This document shows, in pieces, positions 44,862-56,476 of a stretch of 64,000 nucleotides of DNA. Under the pieces are notes generated by a model. It saw only the letters and a list, made by a program, of their open reading frames with translations, was not told the origin of the DNA and ran no database searches. Numbering within the stretch: position 1 is the first letter of the stretch; each line of letters begins with the position of its first letter. Origin of the DNA: Porites lobata (Eukaryota; Cnidaria; Anthozoa; Scleractinia; Poritidae); the NCBI GenBank assembly GCA_942486035.1, contig CALNXK010000069.1, positions 1,177,501 to 1,241,500 of the forward strand, in the 5' to 3' direction. The translations under genes were made by a program, and so were the position numbers.

Positions 44862-46868
44862 TTAACCTGATGTAGCTGTGCACAATACTTCACAATCACT
44901 GTTGTTGTTTACTTGACAACTCCCCTGGAAAAACTTTGCAGATGCAAAGGTAATGAAGTGATCAAAATAATAAGAAAGCAGTTTTTGTTCTAATCCAGCC
45001 CAAAACACAGGGTCAAAAGGTATACGTTGGACATAAATACCCTTACTGGTATACACAATAAAGTCACACCACTTTGCTCCAGTAACAGCCATTTGTCCTT
45101 GCACTTGAGCATAGTAAGGGTGGTCCTCTTTCAGTTTGCACTCCCTGTCACCTGTCTGTTTCATGAAGAACTTTTCATCCATACAAGCATCAAGGGGCGT
45201 GACATGGTGTTTTGTGTAAGGGCATTTCACTTCAGCTATGCCAAAGTAATCTGTGCAGCCGAAGTCGACTACTCTTGCATCAGGAGTAGCTCCAAGAATG
45301 GGACACCCCTTTGAAACAACAAGACCACAAGAGAGCACCTCAACAGGTGTACTTTTGTTAAACAGATACTTTTCATACTCCCTTAATGCAACAGATTCAA
45401 ACTTTTTTCCATGTTCTAACTGTTTTGAAGTAACCGATTTTGGATTGATCAATTGTTCTACAAAAGTGTCATAATTTCTCTGTCGTCTAGAAATCAAGTG
45501 AAATTGAGAGGCAGTGAATCTGAATTTTCGCTCATCTTTCCATTTAGTACATTCAGCTTGTTTCGTTGTTTGTGTTTCAAGGTCATTGAGTTCATTTTCC
45601 TCTAACTTCAAAGATTGTATTAGTTTGTTGTCATTCTCACTCAAATTGTCAGGTGGTGCCATTTCATTAATATCCCTTAAAGGAAACCTTGGATAAGTGA
45701 GGGCTTGAGTTTTAGTTACTTGGCTAAGTCTTGGTACGCAGTCAATGGATGCTGTGGCTTCAAAGTGTGCCTCTGTCAGGGAAACTTGGTATGACAAGAA
45801 ACAACCAACTTGACATTTGCCAAATTTTGTTTCTACAAGTCTAGTATGCGTGTGATCAATCTGTTCACTAGCCATTTGAGACAGGCCCATATTAGGGTCA
45901 ATTTGTTTCAGACACTCCTTTAGTTTCTGCTCTGCAGCTACATTATGTGTGGTTTTCATCCTGGCATCATATACAAGAGATTTGATGCCAGAACGTAATC
46001 TGAATTCTTCATCCTTTGTTTTTGTAACTTCCACTTCCATCACTGGCTGTGGTGCAATGTTCTTTCCTCCGCCCTTCTTGTGCCACTGCTGCAGTTGTGA
46101 TGTACAGGCCAAGGAGGATTGCTGGTCCTGTTCCTCCATCAGGTCCTTGGTAGAATTACAGGAAAATAACGTAAACTTGCACATCTTGAACATCAATGCC
46201 AACACATGATTACAGAATCCGCTTTTTCCTGCCACACATGAACACGAAGCACTCTCCACTTCTCCTGACAAGATGCACAAGGCGATTTTCAGATTATGCG
46301 GGGGGTCATTTTTTCGAAAACTATGACAGCACTTCCCTTTGAAGAAGAAGTACTTCGAATCACTGGCACATTCAATATCTTCCAGATATTCGTCATCTAA
46401 GAAGCGCCTGGCCTTTACCAACCCCGTCGGGACGGTGTGATGATCAATATTACCAATGGTTTTCCCGGACTTCAACATGTGGTGATTCATTTGCAGTCGC
46501 GTGAACATTGGCATCTTCTCCAACGACGTCCCCCATCCAGTAGTTGGAAACTCTGCAGCCGCTGTACTTTCCTTGACAAGCTCTGAACTTGTGCCTTGCT
46601 TTTGCTTTCTACGGCTATATATTTTACGTGGATCTGGATCTATGATCTGTTTGTCCTTGCCGCTTCGTATGTACTCGTACACTCGTTTCACTAGCTCCGC
46701 TTTTGTCTTCAAACCTTTCCCTGTGTCTCCGCGACATTTCAGCCAGAATTTAAGTTCCGAGTTGTTCAACTCCTCAGGTTTTCGTCCAAGTAGAGAAGCG
46801 CCGGGAATATCGTTTTCTGTAAGAGGAATCGCATTTGAATCGCTTGAATTGTCCGATGGACTCGCCAT
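44862..46868 (-). CDS. SAP/SWIM/YqaJ-type nuclease of the ISL2EU element
   Basis: A complete 669-codon frame from ATG at 46868 (MASPSDNSSDSNAIPLTEND). The frame is open upstream to 47081, but that part runs into the terminal repeat, so the internal Met is preferred; a Met at about 46985 (MAKTRRETWFERC) is the alternative. Residues about 20-80 resemble a SAP-type DNA-binding helix pair (LNNSELKFWLKCRGDTGKGL). At about 190-215 a SWIM zinc finger reads CSCVAGKSGFCNHVLALMF. The C-terminal third is a YqaJ/lambda-exonuclease-like fold: RFTASQFHLIS, HGKKFESVALREYE, LGATPDARVVDFG (Asp), GIAEVKCPYTK (Glu and Lys), YYAQVQGQMAVTGAKWCDFI. It probably processes DNA ends during movement of the element. This is the only long intact gene of the element, convergent with the dead transposase. 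Confidence 0.8.
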   Translation of the reverse strand: MASPSDNSSDSNAIPLTENDIPGASLLGRKPEELNNSELKFWLKCRGDTGKGLKTKAELVKRVYEYIRSGKDKQIIDPDPRKIYSRRKQKQGTSSELVKESTAAAEFPTTGWGTSLEKMPMFTRLQMNHHMLKSGKTIGNIDHHTVPTGLVKARRFLDDEYLEDIECASDSKYFFFKGKCCHSFRKNDPPHNLKIALCILSGEVESASCSCVAGKSGFCNHVLALMFKMCKFTLFSCNSTKDLMEEQDQQSSLACTSQLQQWHKKGGGKNIAPQPVMEVEVTKTKDEEFRLRSGIKSLVYDARMKTTHNVAAEQKLKECLKQIDPNMGLSQMASEQIDHTHTRLVETKFGKCQVGCFLSYQVSLTEAHFEATASIDCVPRLSQVTKTQALTYPRFPLRDINEMAPPDNLSENDNKLIQSLKLEENELNDLETQTTKQAECTKWKDERKFRFTASQFHLISRRQRNYDTFVEQLINPKSVTSKQLEHGKKFESVALREYEKYLFNKSTPVEVLSCGLVVSKGCPILGATPDARVVDFGCTDYFGIAEVKCPYTKHHVTPLDACMDEKFFMKQTGDRECKLKEDHPYYAQVQGQMAVTGAKWCDFIVYTSKGIYVQRIPFDPVFWAGLEQKLLSYYFDHFITFASAKFFQGSCQVNNNSDCEVLCTATSG

Positions 46869-47118
46869 TTTCAGTGCTTGTGGCCGTGCTTGTGTTGTAA
46901 ACAACAAGAGACGCGACGCGACGCTGGCCTTTCTGGCCTCGTTTTCACACCGCTCGAACCAGGTTTCGCGCCTGGTTTTCGCCATTATGAAAGTCGTGTA
47001 TACCTGATTCCATACCAAAATGGGCAGTGTGTACTTTTTCAGACCAAAAAGGCCCAAAAACCCTACCCGTTGGGGCGGCATGTACCTATATGGCTTGAAT
47101 AAGGGAGTACCCCCCCCT

Positions 47119-47574
47119 CCCAGGACTCTATCAAGTCCTGTCCCTCTTTTTTACTTGGCACCAATCTGTCGGTCATTTTTTTAAGCGATATTTCACGAAA
47201 GTAAAGAAAAATAAATGGAGATCTTAGGCTCGATTTTGGCCGCTGCTATTGTTAACTTTTTCGGCATTTTGGCGGGTCGATGTGGTAGTCAAAAAGCAGA
47301 AGGGAGAGAGATTAGGATATGAAAGGTACGGGGTTTGACCGTGGGTTGCGATTTTCTTTCTTTCTTATAGAATCACTCCCAATAACAGGTCAAAAAATTG
47401 TCTTTTTAAGTGTCTTAAAAATAGCAGCGACCGTTTACAAAAGGGACAACTGCTTCACTGCTCCCTCCTCTCTGAGAAGAAGAGACTTTTGGGGGAGGAG
47501 GGCGGACTCATTTCCTAAACAGCTGCTGGTAATCGAGTCTACGAAAATCTCAAATACTTCAGTTGTCAGTCTGC
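47119..47574. other. spacer between ISL2EU-like element and second large element
   Basis: No gene recognised. The frame at 47319-47585 lacks known motifs. Confidence 0.4.
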
Positions 47575-48565
47575 AATATCCCTAAATTTAAGGACAGGGC
47601 CAACTGGTCACGCGACACTTTTCAACCCATGAGACGGCACGCTTGTGTTTATCAACAAACAAATCAAAACATCACCCCAGTGATCAAACATTTTCAAAGC
47701 AGCAGACGTTTTCCACTCCTGGGTTTATCACAGAGCCGTGTTATTACTTTTTTTTGCATTAGTACGAGCCTTTGCCTTTTTTCTTTTCAAGGCCAAAACA
47801 ACTTTATTAGTCATGTATATTCGCGTCCAACATCTCGCCTCACTTGAAATTCGATGAAATTGAAGATCATAAGCGCAAGACAGATACTAACTGCTTTGTT
47901 TCTGAAATTTACCAAATCTGGAAAGATTTAAGAGGCAATGTCCCTAAAAGCGTTCCACTCGATTTCAGACTCGAAAACACTTTTGCCTCATATTTATATC
48001 ATCAATACCACTATCCATCCTTATAACGAAAATGCAGTTAGAATGACGAAATAGTTTATTTTACTGCCATTATCAGCATTTCATCTCTGAACGACCGTTA
48101 CCGGCTAAAATATGCAAATTTTAGACGCTGTTATTCAGGTTTTTCAAGGATCGTTAAAAGCTACTGCGGGCCGTTAAAACCTAGACCATTTGTACTCATT
48201 TGGAAGTATATTGCTTCTTTTTACTGTTCCAATACGATTTAGCCGTATTTCTCTGTAATCAGCAAAAACAGGTTATCGTTTATTCTAGTAATTCAATTAA
48301 GTAAGCAAACTGCACCAAAATATGCCTCAGAAATTTCACAAAATTCTTAAAAGTGGCACCTAACCTAGACTTAAAAACATGTTTTAGTTAAAGATAAAGA
48401 GGTATTCTATCAATTTATGCAATAAAACTTGTGGCACAACGCGTTCAGAATTAAAGTTTTCGATTCAAATTTGCATATTGATGCTGAATTTTCATTATGT
48501 GACACAGGCTGCTTTGACAGAAAAATTTCTCGTCCAGTTATTCAAATATTTGCCACGTCTTCTAT
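47575..48565 (+). repeat. left inverted repeat of the second large element
   Basis: Pairs with 55165-56476 in reverse complement at high similarity, interrupted by unpaired inserts. A frame at 48429-48770 partly inside it is probably spurious. Confidence 0.7.
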
Positions 48566-49276
48566 TTTCCAACCAAAAACTAATTTATCTCTCTCTTCCT
48601 TCTTCAATGATACCTGTTGTTCCAAAATTCCGCAGGTGTACGTAAGATGCAGTTTTAAGCTTGATAAAATACCCAGTTATCCCACCATTTGTGTTAAAGT
48701 GCAGTGTTCTTTAAATTGTCAAGATGCAGATTTCAAATTTCTTTTCAGAAACAAACCTCTTTTACTTTAAAATGTGGTCCAGTGTGAAGCAGCTACATAA
48801 CCCAGTATTTGATACGACTTTATCTCCATCACATTTTTAAAATGAACGTAAGATGTTAAAAAAGTAAATCTCCCACAGCGTTATTAAATATCTTGAACAG
48901 GTCAGAAACTTTTGGACAAGAACTACAAGAACTGGAATGCGGACCGCGAATAAATAGTTTTGCTTTATTTAATTATCACTTAACAGGAGCACACATCTTT
49001 ATCTAATTTAAAGACCTTTCCTAATGAAATTTCAATAAGATGGTTTCGTCCTGTCGCTGTCTGTTTCTTCTATTGAGAGTGGTCAGCTATATTGCACACG
49101 CTCCTTGGTCCACAGTCCGGGATCCAACGCTACCCACTTACCCAGCCAGTTGGCAGCGAAGTTGGCACGCGCAAATACTACAGCGCTGATACCACAACTT
49201 CAACATGAATTTCGAATCGTGCAGCTTTAGGCAAATTAAGAAAATAGCGTGTGGAAGTTCGTGAAATTTGTCCCAA
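48566..49276. other. upstream region of the transposase-like gene
   Basis: No gene. Likely promoter and leader. I saw no distinctive regulatory element. Confidence 0.35.
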
Positions 49277-49768
49277 ATGGTTAAAGTAGATGAATGTCAG
49301 GACACAATTACGACTCAGCTTGAAACCTGTCATCTATCAAAGTCTGGACTCAGTGAAGCGGAACTAATACTGTCAAGGGCCGGTAATTTTGACCTCACGA
49401 AAGATCAAATACAACAGATGGTAATTTGCCCACAACATCGGCATAAACTCGGAAAATTTTGGCGGCCACCTCGTTCTTGCCAGTATCCATCGCATAGTGG
49501 ACCAAGAAAAAAACATTGTAACGAAAGGCATGTAATTGGTTTGGAGACTGCGAAGAACATACAGTCGGTTTTTAAAGTCACCGTGGGAATAGGATCACGT
49601 AAGAATTAAAAATACCACGTGATTTAGGCGGCCATGGTGGGGGTCAAAACAAAAGAATATTTCCTCGAAGAATTTACATGAAAATAGATTTTAGTTCCCA
49701 GAGGAGAGAAATGCTTTTGTTCTTGACCACCAACATGGCCGCCGTGACGCCACGCAAAACCAGCAATA

Positions 49769-50001
49769 CCGTAAAATTCCGAAAATAAGCCCCGGGATTA
49801 TATTTTTCAAAGACCGTTTTGAGGGGCTTATTTTTGGAGGGGCTTATATACGGAGGAAAATTTGGGTGTCAAAATCGATTGGGCTAGCCATAGAAGTACA
49901 TTTACCGTTTTTGCTTTGTTTTACTTTGTATTTAAGGGCAATTTTCAAGTACAAGCCCCGGGGGCTTATATTTGGCGGGGCTTATTTTCGGAATTTTACG
50001 G
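49769..50001. mobile_element. 233-bp MITE with TA duplication in intron 1
   Basis: CCGTAAAATTCCGAAAATAA with GCCCCGGG at the left is mirrored by CGGGGCTTATTTTCGGAATT with TTACGG at the right. TA flanks both sides (49767-49768 and 50002-50003), as for Tc1/mariner-derived MITEs. It lies between exons 1 and 2 of the transposase-like gene. The centre has subrepeats of GGGGCTTATTT/GGGGCTTATAT. Confidence 0.85.
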
Positions 50002-50072
50002 TAATTTAATTACTTAATTCTTTATCAAGATGAGTGTTTTTCTTCTTTGAGAAGACAAAGGAAAAGGGAAAA

Positions 50073-50118
50073 ATTTTTGATGATAATGATAATGACGACG
50101 ACGATGATGATGATGAAG
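50073..50118 (+). repeat. GAT/GAC microsatellite
   Basis: TGATGATAATGATAATGACG and following GAC/GAT triplets in the same intron. Confidence 0.7.
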
Positions 50119-53100
50119 TACTGTAATTGTTACTGTTGTCATAAAATTGCAAGACCATGATGAACTCAGTAGTTCACTCAATCTTTTCTATTCAGCAATA
50201 TGTGGGAAGTGTAGAAGCAAACATAAGGAAGTGATGGACAAAAGTAGGAAATGGCTTAAGTTAGATGCTGATAAGGAAGAAGAATGCGATCCGCATCACA
50301 GTGCTGCAGCTTACGGCTTAAGAAACAGGTAAACGATCGCTGTTGGCGGCTATCTACCTCTCCTTGTAGACGCCCCATTCTCCGTGTTGATGATGTAAAA
50401 ATTGACCTCTGAACAAAGTTCTTAAAGGTCTTGGGATATCTAAACACTTTTCTGAAAGATCCGCATTTGGCCCGTTCAGGACCAAAGGTACACACCGGTT
50501 TACTAAATTACGCTGCGGCATATATCATTCCGATTTTGCGACTCAACTGCTGCGCTCATTTGCGGAATGCGATTATTTTGAGGGCGGCGTTTACTTAAAA
50601 ATCCTCATAGATTTATAAAAAAAATGGTTACTTTTGGCAGAAAAAATGGGCTTTACTAACTTTCGCCGTTCGAACTACAAAACAGTGCTAGGCACAAAAA
50701 TAAGTTTCCCACACTGTTTTAGGAAGAGTGTCATGTTCGGATTGGTGGGGGGTGGGGTGGGGTTTTAAATAGAGGCAGCACTTCATCAAGGGTGACGCAA
50801 TATTGCGTCCATAACATATGTCGGTTTACTTAAGATGTCATTTTCCAAAAGTGCCAAAATGTTTTGTTTCCAACTCTTGGCGAACTGTAGTGCAGTGTTA
50901 ACAAAACAAATTTTAAAGACGCCTTTTATTTTATCAGGCTGCTAAAAGAAACTTTCGCGCCTGAGACACCACAAACGGACAGGCTTGCAGGCGCTAACTG
51001 GATGCCTGGATGTTGGAGTGGGGTTGGTAGCGGTAGTTCGCAGGAAGACATACATACAGACGAAATTCCTGAAGTATCCGATGACGTCGTTGCTGATTTT
51101 AACGAGGGAATGGCGAAAATAGCTAGACATTCAAAAAGGGAAGACCTCACGCCACTAACATTCCAACTGTCCACGACATGGGAGGAAGCAATACCGGATG
51201 AAAGAAAAACTTGCATAGAGAAAGCAACGAAAGCATGTGAAGTAATCTGCAGTGTTATAGCTCCGAAAGACGGCGAAAAAAACTTTTTCAAGCGATACAC
51301 CAGCCTACCGCGAACGATCTTGATGAACCAACAGAGGATCTTATTGCCTTGATGTCCGCATATCGAGATGCCATGACAAAAATGTTAAGATTCAAATACT
51401 CAGCATCTACGCTTATCGGTATACCATGAAGCTGTTACAGAAATTCCACGAGCCTTATGAAAAGATAAGTTTGAGACAAATAAAAAAAGGGCGAGATCGC
51501 ATGCAAGGAAACGAGGGCCGGGGTCAAATGTCCCGAAAGTATTCAGCCATCGAGTATGTCTGGACACAAACAAAGTCGACCACTTTATAGATTTTGTAAA
51601 CCGTCCTTATTTCTACCAAGACGTCCGCCTTTGGAACGCGAACACTGACCTTAGATGGGGAGGCAAAATAACAATGCCCAACGTAATCCGGACCGTGACT
51701 AGATCGACCATGATTATGCAGTACCTTCAACATTGCGAAGAAGAATCATTTGAACCGGCTAGCCGCTCAACCCTTTGTCGCATTCTTGAAGTGAGAGAGG
51801 CTTCACAGCAGAAGTCTCTCAGTGGTCTGGACAACATTGCAGCAGAAGGGGTCGCATCTTTTGAGCGGCTGTTGAGTATTCTAGATGAGCTGAATCAGGC
51901 TGGTGCCGAAAAAAGAAGAGTTACAGAACTGGCAAAGAAATTGAACGATGGGAAAAGATACCTGAAGACGGAGTTTAAAGTGAACTGTTCAGCAGAGGAG
52001 AGTGAGTGCGCAGACCACTGCAGAAAATTTGCGTTAAGCGATCCAGTTGATCCATGCTTCAACCATCAGTGCTCACACTCACACAATATGATGTGTGAAC
52101 AATGCGAACAATTGAAGGAAACGTTAGACGAGATGGAAGAAAGTATAAAGAAACACTCCAGCCATCTTTACAGCCAAGAACAAAAGCATGATCTTCTTTG
52201 CGATTTTGAAAGATCTAAGAATTGCATTTTTCTTTGGAAATCTCATGCCTTACGCTCTGTCAACCAAGAATCTGCTAAACAAGAAGCCCTCCAAAGTCTT
52301 GACAGTCAGTCAGTCCTTGTTGTTATTGACTGGGCGATGAAATTTCTTCAAATGAAATACAGAGAAAAACAAAGTGAATGGTTTGCTAAAAGAGGCCTTA
52401 GCTGGCATATAAGCAGTGTGATCTCAAAAGACCAAGAAACGCAGAAAGCTAAGGTCCTGTCGTATGCCCATTTATTAGATTCGTGTTGTCAAGATTGGTA
52501 TGCAGTGGTATCTATTTTAGAAAACCTTTTTCAAAACATCAAAATAAATTTTCCAAATGTTAAGCACGCATTTCTACGTTCTGACGAGGCTGGCTGCTAC
52601 CATTGCAATCACCTAATAGCAGCAGTCAAAGATATTGGAGATCGAGTGGGAATTACAGTTGCACGTTATGATTTTTCAGAACCCCAGCAAGGAAAGGATG
52701 TTTGTGACAGGGTGCTTTGTCCCATGAAAGCAGCCATAAGAAAGTATTGCGCGGAAGGCCATGACATCATGAACGTAGGAGCAATGCACGAGGCCCTTAA
52801 GGAACGGCCTGTCAAAGGAACGACAGCGGCTGTAGCCATTTTGGATGAGTCATCCAAAATTCTTGAGGTTCAGAAGATAAAACAATTTAGTGAGTTACAC
52901 AACTTTAGATACGAAGAGAGTGGGATAAGAGTGTGGAAAGCTTACGCTGTTGGGGTCGGCAAGCTTATCCCTTGGCAATCTTTGTACATACGGCACCAGG
53001 GCTGTACAAATATATCATTAATGGAGGGAAAAGGATTCTTCACCAACACAGAAATAAGAGACCTTCATCGCCCAAGAAAGTGTCAAGCAAGGAAAGACAA

Positions 53101-53923
53101 CGTTGAAATTGACGATCAGCCATCGATGTTTGTGTGCCCTGAAGAAGGCTGTAATTGCACTTTTGACTCTTTCTCCGAACTTGAGTTGCATACAGACGTA
53201 GGAATACATGATAACAGGAAGTCGGAAAGTCTTTATGATAAAGTACGGAAAAACTGGGCTGAAAAATTTTCTTCTATTGAGAACCAGAAGTTAACAAGCA
53301 ACAAATCCTCCACTGGTCTGACTGTTAACAGCACAAATTCTCGTCTAAGTATCGGATGGGCTCTTAACAAAGGTAGAACTGGCGGAGTTCGTTTTTCTGA
53401 GAACGTGAGACGGTACCTTACAACAAGGTTTGAAATGGGAGAAAGAACGGGCAAAAAAGCCAATCCAGAAGAGATCGAACGTCAAATGCGCAACGCCAGA
53501 AATGAACGGAATGAAAGATTGTTTCAAAGAGAGGAGTGGCTCACCAAGACTCAAATAATGGGGTTTTTTTCACGCCTCGCTTCAAGGCAGAGAACTCATG
53601 GGTCAGGAAGCTACATCAAAGGAACAGACATTTGATATTACAGCAGATGAGAATGACGACATCGACGCCCTCATTGGAGACTCTGATCGCAACAATTTGC
53701 TTGACGACATTCAAAGCAGAATTGGACTAGAGCATCCGATAGTATATGACACATATGATCTTTGCGCCTATCACAAGGAAGGAAAGCTACAGGCCTTCAA
53801 TGTTGCAATGCTCAAGACTATTCTTCGGCACTTTGAAGTACCTTTCCGAGCAAAAGATAGAAAGGCAGACCTTATTAGGTTGTTAACGGAGGTTATCCAA
53901 GAATGCCACTGCTGAATAGAGTC

Positions 53924-55164
53924 TACTGTCCCTTTTATCAGACAAAAGGGACAACAATATTTCTTCTTGTAACTGAATCAATTAAGCTTTTATTGTGCAA
54001 GTCTTAGTTAATTTTTTTTTTCCGAAAATTCTTTGGCATGTTGAGTTTTTTCGTATTTGTTATGTGACTTTTACCCGATGACACGAAACGGAGACGCTTA
54101 ATTCGATAAAATATTTAAATAATCTAATTGTTTTCTTATAAACCCGCCAATCGAACACTGTCGAGCTCACTTAACTCACTGTCCGTCACGGAATAACCAA
54201 AGTTCGAGAAATCAAAATTCCAACTAGAATTCAAGGCTCGATCTTCAACTGTCCAGTCTGTCTCGGAATTCCCAGAAGAGAAAGCACATAGAATAACAAA
54301 CCAAATACAGACTGAAATATGACCATTATGACTGATGCTAGAATTTTCATATATCGAACTTAAGCTACTGACAACGTGTAGCACGGCCTATTATATTTGC
54401 GATTAGTGGTTGGTTGATTCATCATGCCTTAATAATCTACTATATGACCTACTATTACTAAAGTTGCTTAAGTTAAGGTATCTAGACATTGACTGTACAC
54501 ATTTCACCGTTTTCAAGCAAAAATAGCAATCAGTTTAGTCGTGATGGAAATTCATAGACATGTAATTAAAATGTGGACTAGACGTGAATAGACACCCTAT
54601 TCTGGTTTTCGATTCCTCGGCTTTTGGAGTCCAATCCCCATTTTGACAAGTTATCTTGAAGGACTACCATGTACTCTCGTCCCATACAGCGTAAAGGTCA
54701 ATTCGTGAAGGACTTGCCCGCTGTAAAATGTTAATACTTAATTTTACCGGTAAAAAAAATGTTCCCTAAAAACGCAACTGTTGTATGCCGAATAAAGCAC
54801 GTTTGGAAGGGCGAGACTAACAAAGGTTAGTGGCAAAGGTAAGTAAACTTAATGGTCTACACTTCCGTTCAGTTTTCCTGTAAATAAAGTACAAAAAAAG
54901 TTGCCTAATGGCATTTTTTATTTTTAAGCTTAATAATATCAATAATTATAACAAAATATTACAACAAGCAAATGCGATGACCTTTCTAAAGTCTCGCCTG
55001 TGACTATGCTTCCAATGAAAGCATTAAAACGATTTATTTAGTAAATAAAAATTAAGGTTTGGCTCCTGAACATTTAGGAATAATTATATTTCTGAAGATC
55101 TATTTATTGAAAAAGGAAGAAGAGGAAGAAAAATAATTTTTTGCGGTTAAAAAAACATATTTTA
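53924..55164. other. 3' region of the second large element
   Basis: No gene recognised. It contains likely 3' untranslated sequence with a small stem (GTCCCTTTTATC and GACAAAAGGGAC, 53929-53952) right after the stop codon. The minus-strand frame at 54136-54384 has no recognisable motif. Confidence 0.4.
53929..53952 (+). other. hairpin directly after the transposase-like stop codon
   Basis: GTCCCTTTT at 53929 pairs with AAAAGGGAC ending at 53952 around a short loop. A transcript-end structure is possible; function unproven. Confidence 0.35.
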
Positions 55165-56476
55165 CTTCCGAGCGGCAAGTATTTGGAGAAATTTCCCGTC
55201 GAAGCAGCCGGTGTCACGCAACGCGAATTCTGCATCAATATGTAAATTTGAGTCGAAACCTTCAAGTCTGAATCGCGTTGTGCCACAAGTTTTATTGCAT
55301 AAATTGATAGAATACCTCTTTATCTTTAACTAAAACATGTTTTTAAGTCTAGGTTAGGTGCCACTTTTAAGAATTTTGTGAAATTTCTGAGGCATATTTT
55401 GGTGCAGTTTGCTTACTTAATTGAATTGCGAGAATAACGATAACCTGTTTTTGCTGATTACAGAGAAATACGGCTAAATCGTATTGGAACAGTAAGAAGA
55501 AGCAATATACTTCCAAATGAGTGCAAATGGTCTAGGTTTTAACGGCCCGCAGTAGCTTTTAACGATCGTTAAAAACCTGAATAACAGCGTCTAAAATTTG
55601 CATATTTTAGCCGGTAACGGTCGTTCAGAGATGAAATGCTGATAATGGCAGTAAAATAAACTATTTCGTCATTCTAACTGCATTTTCGTTATAAGGATGG
55701 ATAGTGGTATTGATGATATAAATATGAGCCAAAAGAGTTTTCGAGTCTGAAATCGAGTGGAACGCTTTTAGGGACATTGCCTCTTAATGTTGTTGGATTC
55801 TCCAAATGTTCATCCACCGCTAAAAAAACAATCAAAGAAAGAAGGCTAATTTCAACTGTAAATGATGTATTTCGCTACTCACTGAACATGCACTGATTAT
55901 CTGGGGTAAAATTAAAACATTGCATGTACTACAGCAAGCAAAGAAAAGCTCCAGATGCTTGAAGTCAACACGAAGCAAAACAAAAAAACAAACAAGAAAA
56001 AGTAATAAATTTGAACTACTTTTTATTCTTGTTATGATGACTGGTTCTTTGATTCTTGTCCTGTAGAAGTTAATGGGTAGTACCAACCCTGTTTTGTACG
56101 ATCTCCACAAATTTTCACACTCTCTCTAAGGCTATTTTTACAAGGGACCAGTTTGCTTCTCTCTTTGCAAGCCATGCCAGTGAAGCCACGACCTCTGTGA
56201 TCGGTCCACAATCAGTTCGAACACCCCAATGATTCCTTGCAATGAATAATGCTCTTATTCTCTAACATGAAATGTTTTCTTTGAAATATCAAATGTGAAT
56301 CCTAGACGAGTACTGTAAGCTCATCTTTAATCTGTCTGACTCAGTCTGCTGTTTTGAAAATTTTTGATCACTGGGACGATGTTTTGATTTGTTTGTTGAT
56401 AAACACAAGCACGCCTTCTCATTGGTTGAAAAGTGTCGCGTGACCAGTTGGCCATGTCCTCAAATTTAGGGATATT
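55165..56476 (-). repeat. right inverted repeat of the second large element
   Basis: Reverse complement of 47575-48565, with about 550 bases inserted at 55790-56340 relative to the left arm. Confidence 0.7.

Larger units (their letters stand above)
42201..47118. mobile_element. ISL2EU (IS4EU)-like DNA transposon
   Basis: The two ends show inverted similarity: GGGGGTACTCC then GGGTGTGCTACCCGTTTC and CAGACCAAAAAATG at the left, mirrored at the right by GGAGTACCCCCC and CCCTACCCGTTGGGGCGGCA. Convergent genes inside are a THAP plus DDE_Tnp_4 transposase (plus) and a YqaJ-family nuclease (minus). That two-gene set is characteristic of the ISL2EU superfamily as described in eukaryotes. The exact outer base and the short target duplication are not resolved because of the poly-G ends. 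Confidence 0.75.
49277..53923 (+). pseudogene. transposase-like gene: Cys/His N-terminus, RNase-H-fold-like core, C2H2 finger, SAP-like tail
   Basis: Exon 1 (49277-49598, MVKVDECQDTITTQ, then VICPQHRHKLGKFWRPPR) joins in phase to exon 2 (50196-50328, ICGKCRSKHKEVMDK), giving a Cys/His-rich N-terminus, and then to the long exon from 50938. Phases 1 then 2 fit exactly. The long exon has frame changes near 51290, 51385, 51545 and 53600; between the last two, more than 650 codons are open. Core motifs: VLVVIDWAMKFLQMKYREKQ (first acidic residue), AFLRSDEAGCYHCNHL (second), RYDFSEPQQGKDVCDRVLCP (third). Then a C2H2-like FVCPEEGCNCTFDSFSELEL ending H-x(4)-H, and a final ILRHFEVPFRAKDRKADLIR box like a SAP motif. 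The spacing suggests a DDE/DDD transposase. A decayed relative lies at 40600-42170. It sits alone within the inverted repeats of the second large element. Family name unknown to me. Confidence 0.65.
47575..56476. mobile_element. 8.9-kb DNA transposon with long inverted repeats
   Basis: AATATCCCTAAATTT at 47575 is mirrored at 56476, followed inward by CAACTGGTCACGCGACACTT and its mirror. Inverted similarity continues through 47620-47710 with 56340-56440, and through 47912-48560 with about 55170-55790 (for example ACTGCCATTATCAGCATTTC and GAAATGCTGATAATGGCAGT). The right arm has about 550 extra bases (55790-56340) and the left about 200 (47710-47910) that do not pair. The interior holds one plus-strand multi-exon gene (49277-53923). 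No target duplication is clear. I cannot name the superfamily. Confidence 0.7.

Noticed and set aside
46869..47081. N-terminal extension of the YqaJ nuclease
   Set aside because: The extra 71 codons run into the terminal repeat of the element. The internal Met at 46868 begins the SAP-containing protein more plausibly.
42201..47118. PIF/Harbinger element
   Set aside because: DDE_Tnp_4 is shared with Harbinger, but the partner gene here is a YqaJ nuclease and the transposase carries THAP, which fits ISL2EU better. No Myb-like Harbinger partner is seen.
48429..48770. 113-codon plus-strand frame in the left arm of the second large element
   Set aside because: It lies partly inside the inverted repeat and its mirror copy does not keep the frame, so probably chance.
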